The translations under genes and the position numbers were made by a program. Positions 1 to 6,915 of a stretch of DNA of 13,767 nucleotides are shown here, in pieces. The DNA is from CAYVBE01 sp964448935 (lineage in GTDB: Bacteria > Planctomycetota > Brocadiia > SM23-32): the NCBI GenBank assembly GCA_964448935.1, contig CAYVBE010000108.1, forward strand, positions 1-13,767. The letters run 5' to 3'. The notes under the pieces are model-generated. The model saw nothing but the letters and a program-made list of their open reading frames with translations. It was not told the origin of the DNA and searched no databases. Position 1 is the first letter of the stretch; every line of letters begins with the position of its first letter.

Positions 1-60
1 GGGCTAGTGCCTTCTTCCCATTCCGTGGCATATCACAGATGACTTGAGGACCCGGCTTCT

Positions 61-747
61 TTACCTCAAGCTTCCCGGCGAGGCCGCCTCGGAGCGTTCT
101 GCAATGCGCGGGTCCTCGGCGGACACGGTGATCGTCTTCTCCCCGAAGGTGTTTCTGCCCAGCCTGTCCACCAGCGGCACGAGCAGGTAGTCAATGACGC
201 TTTCGACACCCCCGCTCTCGATGCGGACGTGCGCCTTGCCGATCCACAGCGGGGACGGTGCCTCTTCGTCCTCAAGCGCCCGACCGGGGGTTACCTGCAG
301 CCGAACCCAGACCTTCCTCAGGATGCGCGTGTAGCGTTCGTAGTGGACCTGGTCCGGAAGATGTATCCTTTTCTCGATCTTCTTGCCGTCCTCATCGTAG
401 GTTTCGATCGTTATCGTCTCGCCCCACTCGTGCCGGCGACGCGTGGCCGTGACCGGCACTTCCGGTCCCATCCCGTAGCGGTATTCCAGCGCATAACCGA
501 CCTCGTCCAAAGCGACTACGGTGGCCCCGGCGGCCTGCAGCATGGATTCAATCTTCGCCCTGATGCACCGCGCCAGGATCGGGTTGTCCTCATCGGACGC
601 CTCTTCCACGTACAGGTCCTTGCCCTGGAAATCCCGCGGACAGGCGGGGTCGGCGTACGTGCTGCAGGTCACCCGGTGGCTGATGGAGCAGCCGGCGTGC
701 AGCGCCAGCAAGGCAGCCAGGCAGAGCAGCTTCAGCGGGGCTTCCAT
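61..747 (-). CDS. Putative outer-surface lipoprotein of unknown function
   Basis: The 228-residue product starts with a hydrophobic signal (residues 4-19) ending in a lipobox-like HAGC, with Cys20 as the probable lipidated residue. The -3 position is His rather than the usual Leu/Val/Ile, although Leu16 sits at -4, so lipidation is likely but not certain. The mature part carries three more cysteines near its start (Cys28, Cys36, Cys61) and a mixed alpha/beta pattern. Its ending, with a phrase like LWIGKAHVRIESGG followed by a helix and a final conserved-looking strand, loosely resembles DUF4136-type lipoproteins; I could not confirm this. The ATG at 747 is supported by a strong ribosome binding site five bases upstream. 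The gene begins 12 bases after the stop of the radical SAM/ArsM-like fusion, so the two are probably co-transcribed and perhaps functionally linked. The stop is TAA at 63-61. No function is assigned. Confidence 0.85.
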   Translation of the reverse strand: MEAPLKLLCLAALLALHAGCSISHRVTCSTYADPACPRDFQGKDLYVEEASDEDNPILARCIRAKIESMLQAAGATVVALDEVGYALEYRYGMGPEVPVTATRRRHEWGETITIETYDEDGKKIEKRIHLPDQVHYERYTRILRKVWVRLQVTPGRALEDEEAPSPLWIGKAHVRIESGGVESVIDYLLVPLVDRLGRNTFGEKTITVSAEDPRIAERSEAASPGSLR

Positions 748-752
748 CTGTT

Positions 753-759
753 CCTCCCC
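753..759 (-). promoter_or_regulatory. Shine-Dalgarno site of the lipoprotein gene
   Basis: Read on the minus strand, GGGGAGG lies five bases before the ATG at 747. It is the strongest ribosome binding site of the left arm. It sits between the stop codon of the upstream fusion gene (760-762) and the lipoprotein start, which fixes the start and suggests independent, efficient initiation on a shared messenger. Confidence 0.75.
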
Positions 760-3700
760 TCAAAGGTCCCGCCCGCCGGAGTCCGGCCACAGCGGGCACT
801 CGTTTCCAATGCATTCCTCGTTATTCCGGAACTGGCCGCAGACCAGTGGCTCTTCGGCGGACAGGGCAATCCCCAGGACATCCTCCGACAGCTCGGCCGC
901 CTTGCGCAGGGCCACCCAGCAGTCGCGCTGGCAGCAACGAGCCGCCTCGAACGCCGCGATTTCCGCCAGGGTCTCGGCCGCAGCCCGCTGCAGGACCTGC
1001 CGCTCGCGCCCCTTGTAGGGAGTGGCACCCAGCAGCACGGAGAACCCGGTCCCCACCCCCGCCGCCGCCCCGCAGACGCCCATGAACGCGCACGCCCCGC
1101 CCGCGATGGTGGAGCCGCGCTGGAGCGCGCTGTCGAGTTTGGCCTCGTCGCCCGGACCGCCGGAGTTTCGGGAGGCGGTCACAATGATGGCAGGGACCAA
1201 CGAGTGGTGCTCCGGCCCGTGGAGCGGGACGGCGGCGTGGCGGCGGACGCGCTTCAGCAACGCCACCATGTCGCGCTCCTCCGAGCCCAGCAGCAGGCGC
1301 CGCATGACCGCAAGCGCATCCCGGCTGTGGCAGGCGTCGCAGACGAAGTGCCCCTCGGCGCAGACCGCGTTGGCCGCCTTGCGCTCGCCGCAGTAGTGGC
1401 ATGTCTGCTGCCGCTCCCGCTCGAGGTATTCGATCGCCTCCCCGCAGACCATGCAGTCGGTGCTGTGCCGGGTGGAGGCGACCACGCCGGCGGCATCATC
1501 CACCTCCGGCGCGGCGCAGCAGGCACAGTTCATTTCCTCGCCGATGTTCGCAACGTTGCCGCGCTCGTCCAGCAGAAATACCTCTTCTTCGAGCGGCATT
1601 CCATCTCGCCATGGCAACTCGGCGACCTGGCCCCTTTCGATCACCCGGCCGTCCTGGGTGACCACGGCGGCGAAGGGGCCGCGATAGACCAGTCGCCGGG
1701 TTGCGGAACCGGGCTTCACCGCCGAGTAGGTGATGGAGTAGAACTGGTGCCCGCGGACCTTGCGGTAGGGGAACCGTTTAAGAACGGTCGTCTGGCGGTA
1801 TCCGACATCCCCGAGCAGTCCGAAAAGCCGGTCCACCCGAAACGCACCGCCCAGGCACTCGCCCCGTAGCTTCTCGTTATACTGAATCTCAATCGGAATG
1901 TCTTCCTGGCTCGCAACGTCGGAAATCACCAGACGGCCGCCCGGCTTAAGGATCCGGTAGATCTCCGAAAACGCCCTGCGCTTGTGCGGCGAGAGGTTGA
2001 TGACACAGTTGGAGATCACCACGTCCGCCGTCTCGTCGGGCAGGGGCAGGTCCTCCAACAGGCCACGGTGGAACTTCACATTGGCGTATCCCAGGCGTTC
2101 GGCCACCGCGCCTGCCGCCCCCTCCGCCCGCTCCAGCATCTGGGGCAGCATGTCCACGCCGATCACCCGTCCGTCCGCGCCGACCTGCCGCGCCGCCAGA
2201 AAGCACTCCATGCCGGCCCCACAGCCCAGGTCAACCACCGTCTCCCCCGGCGCCAGGTCCGCATCCGCTACAGGGCTGCCGCAGCCGTAGCTGCGCACGC
2301 GGGCTGCCTCGGGGATGAACGAGACATCGTCCTCGGCATACTGCACCGGGTTGAGAATATCCTCCCTGGCCTCGGCCGCGGCCGCGCCGTAGAACTCGCG
2401 CACCAGCGAGTGACCATCCTTTCCGGGCAGGCTGAGCACGCAGTTGGAGTGGGTGAACATGACGCCGTCGCCGCCCTCCCCGCACTCGTGCAGGTATTCT
2501 CCCATCCGCAGCCGCAGCGCCGGCGCCTCGCCATTGCTGAACTCCGACGCTTCCCGGGCGATCAGCCACAGCGCGACGCGGTTGTACAGCCCTACGTAGG
2601 GGTCGTGGCCCACCGGTTCCCCGCCGGTGGTCAGGCTGTGGTCCACGTCGCCACCGCCCACCAGAAAACGCAGCGGATTGGCCCGGTAAGCCGGAGCGTT
2701 CATCAGGGATGAATGCCGCAGCTCCCGCAACTGCGGGCTGTCGCGCCAGACCCACTCCAGCCCGTCGCGAACGTTTCCGCAGACTGCCCTCTGGTCCATG
2801 ATCAGCGCCGGGGAGGGATACACGTCCCCGGCCGGATCCACGGCCACGGACTCCCACCCCGCGTTGCTCAGGTCGAAGCGCGTCCCCGGGATGGAAAACA
2901 CCTGCGAGCGGACGATCTCCACGTTGTCTATGAGCACATCGTGCGCTTCGGCCAGCTCCGCGGCCCCGCGCAGCCGGGGCCATATCTCGTCGGGCGTTGC
3001 GAACAGATTCTCGCCGGCGTTTCCCCGGCGGAACAGCCACAGATAGTGCACGTTGCGCAACCCGAGTCGGTCCGCCAGTTCAACCGCCGCCGACATCTCG
3101 TCCACGTTCTCCCGGTGCACCGTCATCGCCAACGTCACCGGGAAACCTGCGTCACGCAGGCGCTCGACGTTCCGCACCGTGCGCACGTAGGCACCATCGC
3201 CCCGCACGGCGTCGTGGGTAGACTCGCAACCCTCGACGCTGACCTGGAAGTGGACCCGCCCGTGCGGGTGGTCCTGCATCTCGGGAATCAACGTCCGTGC
3301 CGTCCGGGCATTGGTGAGGACCACCACGTGGGTGTCTTCCCCCTCTAGGACGCGCCGACACAGGTCCGGGAAGGCCCCGTAAATGGTCGGCTCGCCTCCG
3401 GTGAAGTAGAAAAGCCGGCATCCGAGCCCCAGCGCCTCCTCGACCACCGACGCGGCGACGCCTTCGTCCATCTGCTCGCCCTTGTCGGGTGAGCAGGCGA
3501 ACATGCAATGTGTGCATTTCGCATTGCAGCGGTTGGTCACGTGCAGCCAGCACTCTCCCAGCCGCTCCAGCTTCAGGTGGGCATTGCGCCCCTCGTAGGG
3601 CCGGGCGGCACCGTCGCTGAGGCGGTGGAGGAATCGCCGGACGTGCCGGCCGGCCGATTCGGTGCTCACCCCGAACCTTCCGGCGTATCGGTCGGCGGCG

Positions 3701-3849
3701 GCCCGTTCATCGGTGGCAAGAGCGTTTTGCAGGATGAAGTCGCCCTGCTCGTTCGGCACGCACCAATCCGGCTTGTCCGGCCAGACGTACACCGCCACCC
3801 CGTCGTGCTCCAACCGCACGGGCGGATCATCGGCGAAAACGTTACGCAT
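760..3849 (-). CDS. PqqD-like / radical SAM / ArsM-like methyltransferase / DUF5714-like fusion protein
   Basis: Numbering here counts from an in-frame TTG at 3876 (1,038 aa); the ATG at 3849 is Met10. Residues about 18-90 resemble PqqD/RiPP-recognition domains. Residues about 108-330 are radical SAM: the CxxxCxxC cluster motif is Cys117, Cys121, Cys124 and the GGEP motif is at 160-163. Residues about 345-410 look like a cysteine-poor SPASM remnant. Residues about 490-735 match As(III) SAM methyltransferase (ArsM): motif I VVDLGCGAG (547-555) and the three catalytic-type cysteines in YGCGSP (Cys532), SNCVINL (Cys624) and GECLGGA (Cys674). A CACC motif follows (784-787). Residues about 805-1038 resemble DUF5714, with a zinc-ribbon-like set (Cys808, 811, 826, 829, 839, 846, 849) and a Cys-rich end. 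By family, it should bind SAM twice (4Fe-4S radical chemistry and methyl transfer) and handle a thiophilic metalloid or similar substrate in the cytoplasm. The actual substrate is unknown. ATG 3849 is preferred because the predicted promoter leaves only about 11 bases before the TTG. Confidence 0.9.
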   Translation of the reverse strand: MRNVFADDPPVRLEHDGVAVYVWPDKPDWCVPNEQGDFILQNALATDERAAADRYAGRFGVSTESAGRHVRRFLHRLSDGAARPYEGRNAHLKLERLGECWLHVTNRCNAKCTHCMFACSPDKGEQMDEGVAASVVEEALGLGCRLFYFTGGEPTIYGAFPDLCRRVLEGEDTHVVVLTNARTARTLIPEMQDHPHGRVHFQVSVEGCESTHDAVRGDGAYVRTVRNVERLRDAGFPVTLAMTVHRENVDEMSAAVELADRLGLRNVHYLWLFRRGNAGENLFATPDEIWPRLRGAAELAEAHDVLIDNVEIVRSQVFSIPGTRFDLSNAGWESVAVDPAGDVYPSPALIMDQRAVCGNVRDGLEWVWRDSPQLRELRHSSLMNAPAYRANPLRFLVGGGDVDHSLTTGGEPVGHDPYVGLYNRVALWLIAREASEFSNGEAPALRLRMGEYLHECGEGGDGVMFTHSNCVLSLPGKDGHSLVREFYGAAAAEAREDILNPVQYAEDDVSFIPEAARVRSYGCGSPVADADLAPGETVVDLGCGAGMECFLAARQVGADGRVIGVDMLPQMLERAEGAAGAVAERLGYANVKFHRGLLEDLPLPDETADVVISNCVINLSPHKRRAFSEIYRILKPGGRLVISDVASQEDIPIEIQYNEKLRGECLGGAFRVDRLFGLLGDVGYRQTTVLKRFPYRKVRGHQFYSITYSAVKPGSATRRLVYRGPFAAVVTQDGRVIERGQVAELPWRDGMPLEEEVFLLDERGNVANIGEEMNCACCAAPEVDDAAGVVASTRHSTDCMVCGEAIEYLERERQQTCHYCGERKAANAVCAEGHFVCDACHSRDALAVMRRLLLGSEERDMVALLKRVRRHAAVPLHGPEHHSLVPAIIVTASRNSGGPGDEAKLDSALQRGSTIAGGACAFMGVCGAAAGVGTGFSVLLGATPYKGRERQVLQRAAAETLAEIAAFEAARCCQRDCWVALRKAAELSEDVLGIALSAEEPLVCGQFRNNEECIGNECPLWPDSGGRDL

Positions 3850-3893
3850 TTTGACATGCCCCCGAAATTGCCGCAATGTGTAATCCCTACGTT

Positions 3894-3922
3894 ATCTTAG
3901 GAATATGGCCCGGCGCAGTCAA
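3894..3922 (-). promoter_or_regulatory. Predicted sigma70-type promoter for the radical SAM/ArsM-like operon
   Basis: On the minus strand TTGACT (3922-3917) is separated by exactly 17 bases from TAAGAT (3899-3894). The -35 box matches the consensus at five of six positions and the -10 box at four of six. The expected start near 3887 gives a leader of about 38 bases to the ATG at 3849. No operator-like repeat was seen around it, and no ArsR-type site was recognised. Confidence 0.5.
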
Positions 3923-3967
3923 CGCGCCCGATGCGCCCATCGCTGCGCCGTGCGATACCTTTGGGAC

Positions 3968-3996
3968 TTGTGCAGGTGTTTTCGGCGTGCTATTAT
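3968..3996 (+). promoter_or_regulatory. Predicted promoter for the LacI-PQQ-HzsA-like operon
   Basis: TTGTGC (3968-3973), a 17-base spacer and TATTAT (3991-3996) form a plausible housekeeping promoter; the -10 box matches at five of six positions, the -35 box only at three. The predicted start site falls near 4003, at the left edge of the LacI-type operator, which fits repression by a protein bound at the start site. Confidence 0.45.
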
Positions 3997-4002
3997 AGCG
4001 CT

Positions 4003-4020
4003 TGCCAAAACGCTTTGGCA
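4003..4020 (+). promoter_or_regulatory. LacI-family operator (autoregulatory site)
   Basis: TGCCAAAACGCTTTGGCA is an 18-bp palindrome with one mismatched pair (8 of 9 positions symmetric) and a central CG step, the hallmark of LacI/PurR/CcpA-type operators, where hinge-helix leucines intercalate. It lies 20 bases before the GTG start of the adjacent LacI-family gene and just downstream of the predicted -10 box. The regulator's hinge region (YVGSYHARTL, residues 50-59) retains the matching Leu59. I infer negative autoregulation of the whole rightward operon. Confidence 0.7.
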
Positions 4021-4025
4021 TCCCT

Positions 4026-4033
4026 GAGGAGGG
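4026..4033 (+). promoter_or_regulatory. Shine-Dalgarno site deciding the GTG start of the LacI-family gene
   Basis: GAGGAGGG ends six bases before the GTG at 4040. There is no ATG start at this position, and the protein reads directly into a canonical LacI helix-turn-helix from this codon, so the ribosome binding site settles the non-ATG start. Confidence 0.75.
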
Positions 4034-4039
4034 CTTATC

Positions 4040-5083
4040 GTGGGCAGAACGACCATCCGACAGGTGGCCGACGCAGCCGGGGTGAGCATCGGCACGGCCA
4101 GCCTGGTGCTCAACGGGCGCTCGAAAGAGAAGCGCCTCAGCGACGACTGCGTCGAGCGAGTGAACGCTGCGGCGAAAGAACTGGGATATGTGGGCAGCTA
4201 TCACGCCCGCACCCTTGTGCGCGGCAAGGCAATGACCCTCGGGTTCGTAACGCGCTTCCACGCCCAGGACATGACGCGGCCCGGCATCGAGACCGGCATG
4301 GCCACCGAGGCCGACGAGCGCGGCTACGAGATACTGAACATCCTGATGCCCGACGGCCACGCCGCCATCCGCCGCGCCGTGCGCTACGTCGAGCAGGGGC
4401 GCATAGACGGATTCGCCGTCTTCATGGGCGGCTGGACACGGTCGGACGTGGCCCGCGAGATACCCGCCGACGTGCCCGTGGTTCACGTCTGGTTTGCGCC
4501 GGACGGCTTCCTGCCCCTGGTCACGATGGACCCCGCGCCGGGGATTGCGGAGGCCGTGGATCACCTGGCCGATCTGGGCCACCGCCGGGTGGCGTGGCTG
4601 GGCATCGAGACCCCGGAAGGACGCGAGCTGCCCGACCGTCTGGCCGCCTTCCGAGAAGCGAGCACGGAAACCGGCCTGAGCACCATTGAACATTACGTGA
4701 CGATGCCCGCCCGACGCCCGAAACTGCCCGATCGCACGGTGAGCGGTTTCCATGAACGCTTTGCCGGCCGGCTTGATTTCCTCGACGGCGCGACGGCGGT
4801 CCTCTGCTACAACGACACGATGGCCACCGGCCTGAGCATCGCACTCCGTGAGGATGGCTACAGCGTTCCCGACGACATCTCCCTGGTGGGCTTCGACGAC
4901 GTACAGGCCATCTACGCCTCTCCCCCGCTCACAACCATCAGCCACGTCCTGCCGGAGATGGGGCGCGCGGCCGTGCGCTACCTTGACGAGTTGATCGAGA
5001 GCGGGCGCGAGCGGCGGGATACGGAGGTCCGCGTGCCCTCCCGGCTGGTGGTCCGCCGCAGCACCGCCTCCCCCCGGTCCTGA
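4040..5083 (+). CDS. LacI-family transcriptional regulator
   Basis: The 347-residue product has the usual length of the family. The N-terminal helix-turn-helix is at residues 4-26 (TTIRQVADAAGVSIGTASLVLNG), followed by the hinge helix (50-59, with Leu59 for minor-groove insertion). The rest is a periplasmic-binding-protein-like ligand domain ending in the family signatures CYNDTMATGL (256-265) and ISLVGFDDV (280-288). The recognition helix is unusual: Ala20 and Leu22 replace the common Val and Arg/Lys, and Ile17-Gly18 occupy the specificity pair. It should bind DNA as a dimer and release it, or bind more tightly, on meeting a small effector, usually a sugar or nucleobase; the effector cannot be predicted. 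The start is GTG at 4040. It is the first gene of the rightward run, 27 bases before the PQQ-like gene, and very probably controls that run through the operator at 4003-4020. Confidence 0.95.
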   Translation: MGRTTIRQVADAAGVSIGTASLVLNGRSKEKRLSDDCVERVNAAAKELGYVGSYHARTLVRGKAMTLGFVTRFHAQDMTRPGIETGMATEADERGYEILNILMPDGHAAIRRAVRYVEQGRIDGFAVFMGGWTRSDVAREIPADVPVVHVWFAPDGFLPLVTMDPAPGIAEAVDHLADLGHRRVAWLGIETPEGRELPDRLAAFREASTETGLSTIEHYVTMPARRPKLPDRTVSGFHERFAGRLDFLDGATAVLCYNDTMATGLSIALREDGYSVPDDISLVGFDDVQAIYASPPLTTISHVLPEMGRAAVRYLDELIESGRERRDTEVRVPSRLVVRRSTASPRS

Positions 5084-5109
5084 CAGGAATTTCGACACGA
5101 GGAGAACGT

Positions 5110-6915
5110 ATGAGCAGCTGCAATGGATACACAACCCTGGTGACCGGCCTGATCGCCCTTCTGTCTTTTGCCACACAACCGGCAGGCGCCCGCGAGAATT
5201 CCTGGGCCGCCGACCCGGGTCGCAACATGGTGCTGGAGGCCGAGAACGTGCCGGTGGAACTGACCCACGAAAACCTGCTGTGGGAGATTCGTTCCGGGAC
5301 CACCCACCAGTACCCGATGCCCGCGATCGTGGGCGACAAGGTGCTGATCGGCGGCAACGGACGCGGCAACCCGGACCCCTACTGGGGGCGTGCCGTGCGG
5401 CGCGGCGGCAGTCTGGTGTGCCGACGGCTGTCGGATGGCAAGCAGGTCTGGCGGCTCGTCTCGCCGGATAAGCACCGCCAGGGCGGTTTCGGCGTCTGTG
5501 GATCGCCCATCGTCGAGGGCGACCGGGTCTATGTCCACAGCGTCCATCAGGTCTATTGCCTGGACATCAACGGCCTGACCGACGGCAACCAGGGGGCGCA
5601 GAACGAGCTGCAAATCATGATGCAGTCGCCCTACCAGCACGTGGAGGGCGAACCCAGGCCCACAGAACCGCCCGAGTGGGCGGCGGACGTCATCTGGCAT
5701 TTCAGCTTCGCCCACATGGGCGTGCAGGTGCAGGACGCCATAAGCTGCACTCCGCTCATGGTCGGGGGCCAGATATGGATCGCCACCGCGAACGAGATGG
5801 GCTCACAGGCCCGCGGCCGGCGGGACAGGGAAACCGGGGACTGGAAACCGCCCGAGCCGGCACCGCGCCTGCTGGTGCTGGACAAGAAGACCGGCCGCCT
5901 GATCGCCAGGGACGACATGGACGTGCCGATCGTCTGGCACGGCGAGTGGTCCTCGCCATCGGCCGTGACCGTAGACGGGGAGACGGTCGTCATCTTCGGC
6001 GACGGCTACGGCATCCTGCACGGCTTCGCCCTGCCGGAGTCGTCCGAGCACGGCGAGCCGGCGATCCTGGAAGAACTCTGGCAGTTTGACCTCAATCCGC
6101 GCGACTACCGTTACGATGAACAGGGACGCGAACACCCCTATTCGCTGGACACCCGCCTTATCTACAAATACCCTCTCGACTGGCTGAAGGACACGGAGAA
6201 ATGGATCAGTCCACCCGAGGAATGGGCCGAATACCGCGAGAGCGGCGAGGATCTGAAGTCCTACAAAGACCTGCCGCTGGACGAGGTGAAGTTCCGGTGG
6301 CGGAACGCGCCGGAGCTGGAAGGCCCCGGCAAGGACGACGGCCCCTCCGAGCTGATCGCCATGCCGGTGGTCGTGGGCAACCGGGTCTACCTGGGGATCG
6401 GCCGAGACTACAATTACAGCGGCGGCAACGTGCCCGAGGGCCGCGAATACGTGGACGAACGGGGACGCCCGCGCAAGTTCGGTCTCGGCCGCTTCATGTG
6501 CCTGGAGTTCGACGACGTGCGGCAGCCACCAAAGCTGGTCTGGGAGGATCGCCACGTGGCCCACGTCCAGGCCAACGCTTCCGTCCACAACGGGCTGGTT
6601 TACGTGAGCGACCTGGGCGGCTTCCTGAACTGCTGGGACGCCGAGACCGGGGAGGTCGTCTACAAGACGGACGTCGGTGCCTCCGTGCGCGAGCGAAGCC
6701 AGATGGTGACCGATGGCAAGGTTTACGTGGCCAACGACAAGCACGAACTGCGGGTGCTAAAAGCCGGCCGGGAACCCGAACTGCTTGCCACAAACGACAT
6801 CCGCCGCCACACGGCCACCCCCTGCCCCGCCGAGGGCGTGCTGGTGCTGGCCACCCCGCGCCAGGTCTTCGCCTACGGGCACCTGAGCGACACCGAACAG
6901 GAGACGGAAGAATGA
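5110..6915 (+). CDS. Exported PQQ-like beta-propeller protein
   Basis: The 601-residue product opens with a hydrophobic signal (residues 9-26, probable cleavage near AGA at 25-27), so it should act outside the cytoplasm. The mature chain is built of repeated propeller strands of the PQQ/quinoprotein type: LLWEI (56-60), MPAIVGDKVLIGGNG (70-84), LVCRRLSDGKQVWRL (102-116), SPIVEGDRVYVHSVHQVYCLD (about 132-152), TPLMVGGQIWIATA (214-227), LLVLDKKTGRLIARD (254-268), MPVVVGNRVYLGIG (418-431) and ASVHNGLVYVSDLGGFLNCWD (about 490-510). Alternating 'GxxVYV' and 'LDxxTGxxxW' phrases are diagnostic of the fold. The insert at about 325-415 is charged and propeller-poor. I did not find a clear dehydrogenase active site, so it may be a scaffold or a BamB-like protein rather than a PQQ enzyme. 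A GAGGAG ribosome binding site precedes ATG 5110. Its TGA overlaps the ATG of the next gene. Confidence 0.88.
   Translation: MSSCNGYTTLVTGLIALLSFATQPAGARENSWAADPGRNMVLEAENVPVELTHENLLWEIRSGTTHQYPMPAIVGDKVLIGGNGRGNPDPYWGRAVRRGGSLVCRRLSDGKQVWRLVSPDKHRQGGFGVCGSPIVEGDRVYVHSVHQVYCLDINGLTDGNQGAQNELQIMMQSPYQHVEGEPRPTEPPEWAADVIWHFSFAHMGVQVQDAISCTPLMVGGQIWIATANEMGSQARGRRDRETGDWKPPEPAPRLLVLDKKTGRLIARDDMDVPIVWHGEWSSPSAVTVDGETVVIFGDGYGILHGFALPESSEHGEPAILEELWQFDLNPRDYRYDEQGREHPYSLDTRLIYKYPLDWLKDTEKWISPPEEWAEYRESGEDLKSYKDLPLDEVKFRWRNAPELEGPGKDDGPSELIAMPVVVGNRVYLGIGRDYNYSGGNVPEGREYVDERGRPRKFGLGRFMCLEFDDVRQPPKLVWEDRHVAHVQANASVHNGLVYVSDLGGFLNCWDAETGEVVYKTDVGASVRERSQMVTDGKVYVANDKHELRVLKAGREPELLATNDIRRHTATPCPAEGVLVLATPRQVFAYGHLSDTEQETEE

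Noticed and set aside
43..70. CTTGAGG/CCTCAAG inverted repeat around the lipoprotein stop codon, as a terminator
   Set aside because: The seven-base stem is perfect, but the 14-base loop includes the stop codon and no run of T follows on the minus strand, so a rho-independent terminator is not supported.
229..1869. A 546-codon plus-strand open frame opposite the lipoprotein and fusion genes
   Set aside because: Antisense to cysteine motifs of the fusion protein and to the lipoprotein; no signal, motif or plausible start.
3850..3876. TTG at 3876 as start of the radical SAM/ArsM-like fusion
   Set aside because: It would add nine residues, but leaves a leader of only about 11 bases after the predicted start site and uses a rare start codon; the ATG at 3849 is preferred, though not proven.
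3887..5176. A 429-codon minus-strand open frame opposite the LacI-family gene
   Set aside because: The plus-strand protein is a textbook LacI regulator; the opposite frame would also run through both promoters and the operator.
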